From: Caulobacter sp. 32-67-35
GTDB lineage: Bacteria > Pseudomonadota > Alphaproteobacteria > Caulobacterales > Caulobacteraceae
Reading direction: 5' to 3'
NCBI GenBank assembly: GCA_002280875.1
Contig: NCEV01000042.1
Span: 1-39,107 of the forward strand
DNA length: 39,107 bases
Below the pieces are notes generated by a model, which saw only the letters and a list, made by a program, of their open reading frames with translations, had not been told where the DNA came from and searched no databases. Positions 32,398 to 39,107 of the stretch are shown one piece after another; position 1 is the first letter of the stretch, and the number at the start of each line of letters is the position of its first letter. A program made the translations under genes and the position numbers.

Positions 32398-32433
32398 CCC
32401 CGTGCGAACAGCGCGGGGGCTTCTTTCCTTTTT
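32398..32433 (+). terminator. Terminator-like leader hairpin upstream of argD
   Basis: CCCCGTGC-GAACA-GCGCGGGG is an 8-bp stem (one G-U) followed by GCTTCTTTCCTTTTT, a good U-rich tract on the plus strand. It ends exactly where the argD Shine-Dalgarno (GGGAGG, 32434-32439) begins. It could end the ABC permease transcript, or act as an attenuator if transcription starts at the proposed promoter only about ten bases before the stem. Confidence 0.6.
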
Positions 32434-32444
32434 GGGAGGCGGTC

Positions 32445-33662
32445 TTGACCAGCCCGACGTCTTCGAAGTCCTCGCAACAGCACATCATGGGCGTCTACAA
32501 CCGCGCCCCGCTGGCGTTTGAGCGAGGCCGAGGCGCGCGCCTGTTCTCGACCGACGGCGATGAGTATCTGGACTGCGTGGCCGGCATCGCCACCGACGGT
32601 CTGGGCCACGCCCACCCGGTGCTGGTCGAGGCGCTGAAGACGCAAGGCGAGAAGCTCTGGCACGTCTCCAACATCTATCGCATCCCCGAACAGGAAGAGC
32701 TGGCCGACAAGCTGTGCGCCCACAGCTTCGCCGACGTCGTGTTCTTCACCAATTCGGGCACCGAGGCGATCGAGTGCGCGCTGAAGACGGCCCGCAAGTA
32801 TCACACCGCCAATGGCCAGCCCGAGCGGACCGAGATCTTCGGCTTCGACGGCTCGTTCCACGGCCGCTCCTATGCGGCGGTCAACGCCTCGGGCAATCCC
32901 AGCTATGTCGAGGGCTTTGGTCCCCGTCTGCCGGGCTACAGCCAGCTGACCTTTGGCGATCACGACGCCCTGAAGGCCGCTATCGCCCAGCCGACCACGG
33001 CGGCGATCATCGTCGAGCCCGTGCAGGGCGAGGGCGGCGCGCGGTCGATCCCCGAGCACTGCCTGGTCAGCCTGCGTTCGCTGTGCGACGAGCACGGCGT
33101 CCTGCTGATCTATGACGAAGTGCAGTGCGGCATGGGCCGGACCGGCAAGCTGTTCGCCTACGAGTGGGCGCCCGGCGGCGAGCCGCACATCATGGCGGTG
33201 GCCAAGGCGCTCGGCGGCGGCTTCCCGGTCGGCGCCTGCCTTGCCACCACCGAGGCGGCCAAGGGCATGACTGTGGGCGTCCATGGCTCGACCTTCGGCG
33301 GCAACCCGCTGGCCATGGCCGTGGGCAAGGCGGCGTTCGACACGATCAACACGCCCGAGATCCTCGACAACGTGAAGACCGTGGCCGGCTATTTCGTGCA
33401 GCAGCTGAACGGTCTGAAGGATCGCTTCCCGGACGTCATCGTCGACATCCGCGGCAAGGGCTTCCTGATCGGTATCAAGCTGGTCCCGAACAATCGCGAG
33501 TTCATGGTCCTGGCCCGCGACGAGAAGCTGCTGATCGCCGGCGGCGGCGACAACTGCGTGCGCCTGCTGCCGCCGCTGAACCTGACCATCGAGGAAGCCA
33601 GCGAAGCGATCGCCAAGCTCGAAAAGGCCTGCGAGGCCGCTCGCGCCAAGGCGGCCGCCTAA
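32445..33662 (+). CDS. argD: Acetylornithine aminotransferase
   Basis: A PLP-dependent class III aminotransferase of 405 residues. It converts N-acetylglutamate semialdehyde to N-acetylornithine in arginine synthesis and often also serves in lysine synthesis. Family marks are GVYNRAPLAFERGRGARLF, the PLP-binding FTNSGTEAIECALKTARKY, FHGRSYAA, LIYDEVQCGMGRTGKLFAYE and the Schiff-base lysine K254 in VAKALGGGFPVGA. The start is TTG 32445, chosen because GGGAGG lies five bases upstream. ATG 32487 is in frame but has no Shine-Dalgarno and would trim the N terminus. argF follows 61 bases downstream. Confidence 0.92.
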   Translation: MTSPTSSKSSQQHIMGVYNRAPLAFERGRGARLFSTDGDEYLDCVAGIATDGLGHAHPVLVEALKTQGEKLWHVSNIYRIPEQEELADKLCAHSFADVVFFTNSGTEAIECALKTARKYHTANGQPERTEIFGFDGSFHGRSYAAVNASGNPSYVEGFGPRLPGYSQLTFGDHDALKAAIAQPTTAAIIVEPVQGEGGARSIPEHCLVSLRSLCDEHGVLLIYDEVQCGMGRTGKLFAYEWAPGGEPHIMAVAKALGGGFPVGACLATTEAAKGMTVGVHGSTFGGNPLAMAVGKAAFDTINTPEILDNVKTVAGYFVQQLNGLKDRFPDVIVDIRGKGFLIGIKLVPNNREFMVLARDEKLLIAGGGDNCVRLLPPLNLTIEEASEAIAKLEKACEAARAKAAA

Positions 33663-33679
33663 CTTCACACTGTAAACGA

Positions 33680-33705
33680 CCCGCTCCGGCGATAGCCGGG
33701 GCGGG
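33680..33705 (+). repeat. Strong hairpin between argD and argF
   Basis: CCCGCTCCGGC-GATA-GCCGGGGCGGG forms an 11-bp stem with one G-U pair. It is followed by CTCTGGGATTT, not a real U-tract. It may stabilise the argD message or tune argF expression. Confidence 0.55.
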
Positions 33706-33723
33706 CTCTGGGATTTGGCCGAT

Positions 33724-34659
33724 ATGACCACCCCCCGGCACTTCATTGATCTGTGGAAGCTGGACGGCGCCACGCTGCGCCTGATGCTGGAGGACGCCAA
33801 GGCCCGCAAGGCCGCCCGCAAGGGCTGGGGCCAGGGCAGGGTTGACGCCGACGCGCCGGCCGAGGGCCGCGTGCTGGCGATGATCTTCCAGAAGAATTCG
33901 ACCCGCACCCGCTTCTCGTTCGATGCGGCGATCCGCCAGCTGGGCGGCAGCGGGATCATCTCGACCGCCAACGACATGCAGCTGGGTCGCGGCGAGACCA
34001 TCGAGGACACAGCCAAGGTGCTGTCGCGCATGGTCGACGCGGTGATGATCCGCGCCAACAGCCACGCCGACGTGGAACGCTTCGCCCAGGTCTCGACGGT
34101 GCCGGTGATCAACGGCCTGACCGACAAGAGCCACCCCTGCCAGATCATGGCCGACCTGCTGACCATCGAAGAGCATCGCGGTGATATCGGCGGCAAGACC
34201 ATCGCCTGGGTCGGTGACGGCAACAATGTCTGCTCCAGCTTCATCCACGCCGCGCCGCTGCTGGGTTTCAAGCTGAAGATCGCCTGTCCGGCGGTCTATC
34301 ACCCCGACATGGTGGACCTGGCGCGCGCCGCCGACCTGCAAGGCCAGGTGACGATGACCGATGATCCGCGGGAGGCCGTGCGCGGCGCCGACGTGGTGGT
34401 GGCCGACACCTGGGTCTCGATGGGCGACACCGATCATGACCAGCGTCTGGCCGCGTTCGAGCCCTATCAGGTCGACGACGCCCTGATGGACCTGTCGGCG
34501 CCCGACGGCGTCTTCCTGCACTGCCTGCCGGCCCACCGGGGCGAGGAAGTCACCGACGCGGTGCTGGACGGCCCGCGCTCGCTGGCCTGGGACGAGGCGG
34601 AAAACCGCATCCACGCGCAGAAGTCGGTGCTGGCCTGGGCGTTCGGGGCGATCGGGTAG
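33724..34659 (+). CDS. argF: Ornithine carbamoyltransferase
   Basis: A 311-residue enzyme making citrulline from ornithine and carbamoyl phosphate, the sixth step of arginine synthesis. The carbamoyl phosphate motif STRTRFSF (S59-F66), the HPCQ segment ([13 protein letters not shown]), [20 protein letters not shown] and the ornithine-binding [11 protein letters not shown] are all present. ATG 33724 gives the usual MTTPRHF start. A TTG nine bases upstream in frame is a less likely alternative. It lies downstream of argD on the same strand. Confidence 0.95.
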   Translation: MTTPRHFIDLWKLDGATLRLMLEDAKARKAARKGWGQGRVDADAPAEGRVLAMIFQKNSTRTRFSFDAAIRQLGGSGIISTANDMQLGRGETIEDTAKVLSRMVDAVMIRANSHADVERFAQVSTVPVINGLTDKSHPCQIMADLLTIEEHRGDIGGKTIAWVGDGNNVCSSFIHAAPLLGFKLKIACPAVYHPDMVDLARAADLQGQVTMTDDPREAVRGADVVVADTWVSMGDTDHDQRLAAFEPYQVDDALMDLSAPDGVFLHCLPAHRGEEVTDAVLDGPRSLAWDEAENRIHAQKSVLAWAFGAIG

Positions 34660-34672
34660 TGACCTGTTAGAT

Positions 34673-34779
34673 GCTCCCCCTCTGGGGGAGCTGTCGGCAA
34701 AGCCGACTGAGGGGGCAGCGCGGCCAGCATCCAGCTAGCCCCCTCCGGCCCTCCGGGCCACCTCCCCCAAAAGGGGAGG
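34673..34779. repeat. REP/BIME-like composite palindromic element
   Basis: Between argF and hslO lie four nested hairpins. GCTCCCCC-TCT-GGGGGAGC spans 34673-34691. GTCGGC-AAA-GCCGAC spans 34693-34707. GGCCC-TCC-GGGCC lies around 34748-34760. CCTCCCC-CAAAA-GGGGAGG spans 34761-34779. AGGGGGC and GCCCCCT between them can also pair, folding the whole into two opposed units. Such elements are common between genes in Caulobacter-type genomes. It may end argF transcription or protect its 3' end. Confidence 0.7.
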
Positions 34780-34831
34780 ATCTGGCTGACGCCCTCGCAA
34801 TTCCCGTCTGCACCCCCTATTTAACCGCCCC

Positions 34832-35740
34832 ATGACCGACACCACCGCCATTCCCGCCCGCGACGACATCGTTTCCGCCTTTCAGATCGAAGGCCTGCCC
34901 GTGCGCGGCCGCGTCGTGCGCCTGGGCGCCGCCGTCGACGAGGTGCTGACCCGTCACGACTATCCCGAACCTGTCGCCAACCTGCTGGGCGAGGCCTGCG
35001 CCCTGGCGGCCCTGGTTGGCTCCAGCCTGAAATTCGAGGGCCGGCTGATCGTCCAGGCTCAGGGCGACGGCCCGGTGCGTTATGTGGTGGTCGACTACGA
35101 CACCACCGGCGGCCTGCGCGGCTATTGCCGGTTCGATCCCGAAGAAGTGGCCCAGATTTCCGAAGGCTTCGCCCGTCCGGGCGCCAAGACCCTGCTGGGC
35201 GGCGGCGTCTTCATCATGACCCTGGATCAGGGCGCCGACATGGACCGCTATCAGGGCGTCACCCCGATCGAGGGCGAAACCCTGGCCCTGTGCGCCGAGC
35301 AGTATTTCAAGCAGTCGGAACAGACCCCGACCCGGGTGCGCCTGGCTGTCGGTCAGGCTGACACCGGCGAAGGCCTGAAATGGCGCGCGGGCGGCATCCT
35401 GATCCAGTCGATCGCCGGCGACGAGACGCGCGGCGAGACGCTGGAGGCCTGGAACCACGCCCAGGCCTTCTTTGAGACCACCGGCGAGGACGAACTGATC
35501 GACCCGTCGTTGGGCACGCCGACCCTGCTGTGGCGGCTGTTCAACGAGGACGGCGTGCGCCTGATCGAGGACAAGCCGTTGCGCTCGTTCTGCCGCTGCT
35601 CGGACGACCGCATCGCGGTGGTCATCCAGTCGTTCACCGAGGCCGAGAAGGCCGAGATGATCGAGCCCGACGGCAAGATTCACGTCACGTGCGAATACTG
35701 CTCGCGGGTCTATGCGGTGGAGCCGGACGCGGTCGCCTAA
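34832..35740 (+). CDS. hslO: Redox-regulated chaperone Hsp33
   Basis: A 302-residue cytosolic holdase activated by oxidation. The N-terminal domain includes VAAL-type helix EACALAALVGSSLKFEGRLIVQAQGDGPVRYVVVDY and GGGVFIMTLDQG. The C-terminal zinc switch has CRC (C254, C256) and CEYC (C287, C290), the CxC...CxxC set that releases zinc and forms disulfides under peroxide plus heat. Its TAA overlaps the apaG stop (35737-35740). Confidence 0.95.
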   Translation: MTDTTAIPARDDIVSAFQIEGLPVRGRVVRLGAAVDEVLTRHDYPEPVANLLGEACALAALVGSSLKFEGRLIVQAQGDGPVRYVVVDYDTTGGLRGYCRFDPEEVAQISEGFARPGAKTLLGGGVFIMTLDQGADMDRYQGVTPIEGETLALCAEQYFKQSEQTPTRVRLAVGQADTGEGLKWRAGGILIQSIAGDETRGETLEAWNHAQAFFETTGEDELIDPSLGTPTLLWRLFNEDGVRLIEDKPLRSFCRCSDDRIAVVIQSFTEAEKAEMIEPDGKIHVTCEYCSRVYAVEPDAVA

Positions 35741-36201
35741 TTATACCGCCGCGCCGCCCCCGGCAGATGTAGCGAGAACTCGGGGATCTCGGCCTCGAAC
35801 ACCTCGCCGCCCTCGGTCATCATCTGATAGTGGCCGCGCATGGCGCCCGAGGGCGTTGGCAGGGGGCAGCTGGAAACGTAGCGGAACGCCTCGCGAGGCT
35901 TCAGCTCGGGCTGTTCGCCAACGACGCCGGAACCCTCGACTTCGCTGCAGCGGTTGAAGGCGTCGGTGATGGCCCAGCGACGGGCGACCAGATGCACGGT
36001 CTCGACGCCATGGTTCTCGATTTCCACCGTGTAGGACCACAGATAGAGGCCCTCCTCAGGGGCGGATTCCTCGGGCAGGTACACGGGCGCCACGCGCACG
36101 ACGATGTCGCGCGTGCGGGCTTCATAGATGCCGCCATCGGCGCCGCGACGCCGACGGATCCGCTGCAGCGGCGGCGAGGTTTCACGCCTGGTCGAGCGCA
36201 C
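35737..36201 (-). CDS. apaG: ApaG domain protein
   Basis: A 154-residue protein with the ApaG fold (fibronectin-III-like). Conserved segments are VRVAPVYLPEESAPEEGLYLWSYTVEIENHG, VHLVARRWAITDAFN, GEQPELKPREAFRYVSSCPLPTPSGAMRGHYQM and the end FEAEIPEFSLHLPG. Members are linked to divalent-cation or Ap4A homeostasis, but the biochemical role is uncertain. The start is GTG 36201, overlapping the end of metZ by 20 bases. It adds a basic leader of about 24 residues before the usual IYEARTRDIVV start, so the true start could be further in. Probably co-transcribed with metZ. Confidence 0.85.
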   Translation of the reverse strand: MRSTRRETSPPLQRIRRRRGADGGIYEARTRDIVVRVAPVYLPEESAPEEGLYLWSYTVEIENHGVETVHLVARRWAITDAFNRCSEVEGSGVVGEQPELKPREAFRYVSSCPLPTPSGAMRGHYQMMTEGGEVFEAEIPEFSLHLPGAARRYN

Positions 36202-37402
36202 GGGTCACATCTCGCGTCAGATCGTCCAGGCTTTCCAGGCCGACCGACAGGCGCACGCCGCCTTCGGTGACGCCCAGCGACGGGCGTTCGGCTTCAGGCA
36301 CCGAGCGGTGGGTGGTGGTCGGCGGGTGGGTGGCCATCGACTTGGCGTCGCCCAGATTGTTGGAGATGTCGACAATCTCCAGTGCGTTCAGGAACTTGAA
36401 CGCCGCTTCTCGGCTGCCCAGGTCCAGCGCCACCACCGTGCCGCCGCCGCTCATCTGCGACTTGGCGACGTTGTGGCCCGGATGGTCGGGGCGGAAGGGA
36501 TAGAGCACCGCTTTGGTCTTCCTGTGCTCGGCGATCACATTGGCCAGGGCCAGGGCGGTGTCGGCCTGACGGCGGACGCGCAGGTCCAGCGTCTCCAGGC
36601 CCTTGACGAGGACCCAGGCGTTGAACGGCGACAGCGATGGGCCGGTGTGGCGCAGGGCGTCGCGGTAGAATTCATCGTTGATCGCTTGGCTGGTCAGGAT
36701 CGCTCCGCCCAGCACCCGGCCCTGGCCGTCGATGTGCTTGGTGGCCGAATAGACCACGATGTCGGCCCCCAGCTTCAGCGGCTGTTGGAAGATCGGGGTG
36801 GCGAAGACGTTATCGACGATCACCTTGGCCCCGACCGCATGGGCGATCTCTGACACCGCGCGGATGTCGGTGATCTCAAGCACGGGATTGGACGGCGTCT
36901 CGATCAGCACGGCCTTGGTGTTGGGCCGCATGGCCGCTTCCCAGGCCTTGGGATCGGTGGCGTCAACAAAGGTGGTCTCGACGCCAAAGCGCGGCAGCCA
37001 TTCGGAGATGATCCAGCGACACGAGCCGAACAGGGCCCGGCCGGCCACGACGTGGTCGCCGGCCCGCACCAGCCCCATCAGCGCCATGTGGATCGAGGCC
37101 ATGCCCGTGGCCTGGGCGCGGCAGACTTCGGCGCCCTCCAGCAGGGCCAGGCGATCCTCGAACATCTTCACGGTGGGATTGCCGAACCGCGAATAGACAA
37201 AGCCAGGATCATCGCCGGCAAAGCGGCGGTCGGCGCCCTCGGCGCTGTCATAGGTGAAGCCCTGGGTCAGGTAGAGCGCCTCGGCGGTCTCCATATGCTG
37301 CGACCGGGCCAGCCCCCCGCGGATCAGTTTGGTCGCGATGTCCCAGTCTTTGGGGTCCTCGGCCACGGGGTAATCCTTCTTCGGCGCGGAAAAGGCCGGC
37401 AT
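36182..37402 (-). CDS. metZ: O-succinylhomoserine sulfhydrylase
   Basis: A PLP enzyme of the Cys/Met metabolism family that makes homocysteine directly from O-succinylhomoserine (or the acetyl ester) and sulfide. Diagnostic segments are ALYLTQGFTYDSAE, FVYSRFGNPTVKMFEDRLALLEGAE, the PLP-stacking region and VVYSATKHIDGQGRVLGGAIL with the Schiff-base lysine. LSVGLESLDDLTRDVTRAL ends the protein. I chose ATG 37402 (406 residues, MPAFSAPKKDYP). The frame also has an ATG at 37453, which would add 17 residues without a Shine-Dalgarno. The choice is uncertain. apaG lies downstream with a 20-base overlap. Confidence 0.92.
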   Translation of the reverse strand: MPAFSAPKKDYPVAEDPKDWDIATKLIRGGLARSQHMETAEALYLTQGFTYDSAEGADRRFAGDDPGFVYSRFGNPTVKMFEDRLALLEGAEVCRAQATGMASIHMALMGLVRAGDHVVAGRALFGSCRWIISEWLPRFGVETTFVDATDPKAWEAAMRPNTKAVLIETPSNPVLEITDIRAVSEIAHAVGAKVIVDNVFATPIFQQPLKLGADIVVYSATKHIDGQGRVLGGAILTSQAINDEFYRDALRHTGPSLSPFNAWVLVKGLETLDLRVRRQADTALALANVIAEHRKTKAVLYPFRPDHPGHNVAKSQMSGGGTVVALDLGSREAAFKFLNALEIVDISNNLGDAKSMATHPPTTTHRSVPEAERPSLGVTEGGVRLSVGLESLDDLTRDVTRALDQA

Positions 37403-37525
37403 AAGGGGTTTAGCGGCGTGCAGGGTCAAGGCGCGGCGGTCTGATTTCAACATCAGAATTGCTTGAGGCGAGCCGGGCGCGCTGCAGCCTTGCCTTCCAG
37501 GCGAGCTTTAGCGACTGTCGCGCCG

Positions 37526-38545
37526 ATGACCGACGCCCATTCCGCAGGGATTCTGCCCTGCCAAAACATCGAAGACCTCATCGCCCAGGAGGCGATCACC
37601 TCACAGACGCCGTTCGACGTCGATCAGGTGCAGCCCGCCAGCCTGGACCTGCGGCTGGGCGCGCGCGCCTGGCGGGTCCGCGCCTCGTTCCTGCCGGGCC
37701 TGGGCCGCAAGGTGACCGAGCGCCTGAAAGATGTGGCCATGCACGAGCTGGACCTGACCAAGGGCGCGGTGCTGGAAAAGGGCTGCGTCTATATCGCCGA
37801 ACTGCAGGAGCATCTGGCCCTGCCGCTGAACATCTCGGCGCGCGGCAATCCCAAGAGCTCGACGGGCCGGGTAGACGTCTTTGTGCGCCTGCTGACCAAT
37901 CACAGCCGCGCCTTTGATGATGTGGACGCCGGTTATCACGGCCCGCTCTATATGGAGATCGCGCCCCAGACCTTCTCGGTGCTGGTGCGGACGGGCACGC
38001 GGTTGAACCAGCTGCGCCTGAAGCGCGGCGAGCCGGCCAAGCTGTCGACCCGCAGCGTCGGGGTGGACCTGTCGCCGGGCATCGTCGGTTTCCGGGGGCG
38101 TCGCCACGCCGGCGTCGTCGATCTGGATCACGAGGACGGCCACGACCCGCGCGACTTCTGGGAACCGCTGGAAACCCGCCATGGCGAACTGCTGCTGGAT
38201 CCCGGCGAGTTCTACATCCTGGCCTCCAAGGACGATATCGAGATCCCGGTGATGGAAGCGGCCGAAATGACCCCGATCGATCCGTCGGTCGGCGAGTTCC
38301 GCGTCCACTATGCCGGCTTCTTCGATCCGGGCTTTGGCACCGAGGAGGCCGCCGCCGTCGGCTCCAAGGGCGTACTGGAGGTGCGCAGCCACGAGACGCC
38401 GTTCCTGCTGGAAGATGGCCAGACCGTGGCGCGCCTGGTCTATGAGCCCCTGACCTCGCGGCCGGCGCGGCTGTACGGGGAGGGCGGGTCGCACTATCAG
38501 CGCCAGGGCCTGAAGCTGTCCAAGCACTTCAAGGCCTGGACCTGA
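37526..38545 (+). CDS. dcd: dCTP deaminase, double-length type
   Basis: A 339-residue protein annotated in alphaproteobacteria as 2'-deoxycytidine 5'-triphosphate deaminase, which makes dUTP for thymidylate synthesis. It contains PASLDLRLGARAWRVR, SARGNPKSSTGRVDVFVR, FDDVDAGYHGPLYMEI and the later FRVHYAGFFDPGFG with SHETPFLLEDGQTVARLVYEPL. Classical Dcd is about 190 residues and trimeric. Here two dUTPase-like halves (about 15-175 and 180-339) are fused. ATG 37526 was chosen; 21 in-frame residues before it are Arg/Ala-rich with no Shine-Dalgarno. Confidence 0.87.
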   Translation: MTDAHSAGILPCQNIEDLIAQEAITSQTPFDVDQVQPASLDLRLGARAWRVRASFLPGLGRKVTERLKDVAMHELDLTKGAVLEKGCVYIAELQEHLALPLNISARGNPKSSTGRVDVFVRLLTNHSRAFDDVDAGYHGPLYMEIAPQTFSVLVRTGTRLNQLRLKRGEPAKLSTRSVGVDLSPGIVGFRGRRHAGVVDLDHEDGHDPRDFWEPLETRHGELLLDPGEFYILASKDDIEIPVMEAAEMTPIDPSVGEFRVHYAGFFDPGFGTEEAAAVGSKGVLEVRSHETPFLLEDGQTVARLVYEPLTSRPARLYGEGGSHYQRQGLKLSKHFKAWT

Positions 38546-38861
38546 GTCACCCTGCAGCTGGGGCGTTAGGTCGCGCCTGATGGAAGGTCCGCCTTAAGCC
38601 GACTCACGCTTAGCTCAGCCTGGGTTTCAGGCGAGCGAAGCGCATGAGGCGAGCTAGGCGAGGACGGGCGTTTACCCCTGTTGCGGCGACGCAACCGTGC
38701 CGCCTGGTGCATGAATCCAGGCCAAGCCTGACCGTCGCGGCATTGCGTCACACCACATGTGGTGGGCGAGATTGATCAAGACACAAGTGATAGATTGATG
38801 GCGTCGGAGGAGTCGGCAATGACTCAGGCCCGCCGCACTGTATTTCCAGGGAGGCCGCGTC
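38546..38861. other. 316-base non-coding region with palindromes and CcrM sites
   Basis: I see no gene here. It holds a hairpin with a GNRA loop (GTTGCG-GCGA-CGCAAC, 38680-38695), a 14-bp perfect palindrome (CACCACATGTGGTG, 38751-38764), and three GANTC sites (GACTC 38601-38605, GAGTC 38810-38814, GACTC 38821-38825). The last two are 37-52 bases upstream of the next gene. A small RNA is possible but not supported beyond the hairpin. Confidence 0.5.
38751..38764. promoter_or_regulatory. 14-bp perfect palindrome, possible operator
   Basis: CACCACATGTGGTG is its own reverse complement over 14 bases and lies about 100 bases upstream of the 38862 gene. This symmetry suggests a dimeric regulator; the regulator is not identified. 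Confidence 0.45.
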
Positions 38862-39107
38862 ATGGCCCGTCTTAGTTCGGACCCCTTCTCGATCCTCCAG
38901 ACCCGCTTCCGCGCCTGGGAAACCTGCATCAGGATCCCGGGTTGCGACAAGGCGATCTGGCGACAGGACGCCGCCGGACGGGTGATCCGCTGGACCGATT
39001 TCGGTGATCGTTTCTCGCGCTATGGCTGGGAAATGCGCAGCTGTCCCAGCGATACGGCCCTGGGCCGCGCGCTCAAGCGCCACAAGGTCGAGGCCATCCA
39101 CTGGCGC
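38862..39107 (+). CDS. Unknown protein, truncated by the window edge
   Basis: The frame starts at ATG 38862, with GGGAGG (38849-38854) seven bases upstream, and stays open for 82 codons to the end of the window. The visible part begins MARLSSDPFSILQTRFRAWE and includes IPGCDKAIWRQDAAGRVIRWTDFGDRFSRYGWEM and ALGRALKRHKVEAIHWR. It has no signal peptide or membrane segment and looks like a small soluble protein. I do not recognise the family. Two GANTC methylation sites just upstream suggest cell-cycle-linked expression. Confidence 0.7.
   Translation, partial: MARLSSDPFSILQTRFRAWETCIRIPGCDKAIWRQDAAGRVIRWTDFGDRFSRYGWEMRSCPSDTALGRALKRHKVEAIHWR

Noticed and set aside
32340-34271. 643-codon antisense frame across argD and argF
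   Set aside because: It spans two clear genes and their intergenic hairpin; composition is that of a shadow frame.
37403-37525. SAM-II riboswitch upstream of metZ
   Set aside because: Some alphaproteobacterial metZ genes have one, but the space between metZ and dcd is short and I see no matching conserved pseudoknot sequence. A covariance search would be decisive.

Overview
The window is GC-rich chromosomal DNA from an alphaproteobacterium, almost certainly Caulobacter or a very close relative. The strongest marker is gcrA (30717-31247), the cell-cycle regulator that reads CcrM methylation. Supporting markers are a CleC-type CheY-like response regulator with an arginine-rich tail, an Hsp20 gene with a heat-shock promoter and a ROSE-like thermometer, an alphaproteobacterial LexA box (GTTC-N7-GTTC), a TTGAC/GCTANAWC-style promoter, and a C-terminally membrane-anchored family 2 glycosyltransferase resembling the holdfast enzyme HfsL. 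From memory, the C. crescentus genes gcrA, cleC and the small heat-shock gene are CC2245, CC2249 and CC2258. The gene counts between them here (4 and 13 steps) fit that order exactly. I see no insertion sequence, prophage, CRISPR array, rRNA or tRNA, so this is core chromosome rather than a mobile island.

Layout. 0.2-4.4 kb: free methionine sulfoxide reductase, then a tightly coupled GNAT / glycosyltransferase / cupin-JmjC-like trio and a flavin-reductase-domain protein. 4.4-5.7 kb (minus): an SOS-controlled endonuclease III-like glycosylase and a NUDIX hydrolase. 5.9-8.5 kb: a two-subunit molybdenum hydroxylase (2Fe-2S subunit plus Tat-exported Mo subunit). 8.6-10.1 kb: upp behind a strong hairpin, facing an exported nucleosidase. 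10.3-13.6 kb: a MASE1-PAS-PAS hybrid histidine kinase and a stand-alone receiver. 13.6-17.0 kb (minus): a small membrane protein, KpsF/KdsD, phosphomannomutase/phosphoglucomutase and an exported hypothetical protein, which suggests surface polysaccharide precursor supply. 17.1-20.6 kb: gpmA and two tandem pentapeptide-repeat paralogs. 20.6-21.2 kb (minus): hsp20.

21.3-25.1 kb: two tandem exported methyltransferase-like paralogs, an exported hypothetical protein, an SCP2 protein and an alpha/beta hydrolase. 25.1-31.2 kb: hisN, a Cro/CI-type regulator, an LpxL-family acyltransferase, cleC, an M23 peptidase that appears to start at CTG, DUF2093, xseA and gcrA. 31.5-38.5 kb: an ABC-2 permease, argD, argF, hslO, apaG, metZ and a double-length dcd. 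A truncated unknown gene runs off the right edge.

The genes are mostly housekeeping: arginine and methionine synthesis, nucleotide salvage, proteostasis, DNA repair and envelope building. Cell-cycle, adhesion and motility control elements are scattered among them. The parts that look least described are the exported methyltransferase pair, the tandem pentapeptide pair, the CTG-initiated peptidase, the hairpin over the upp ribosome-binding site, and the repeated use of one CTAG as the shared stop of two convergent genes.
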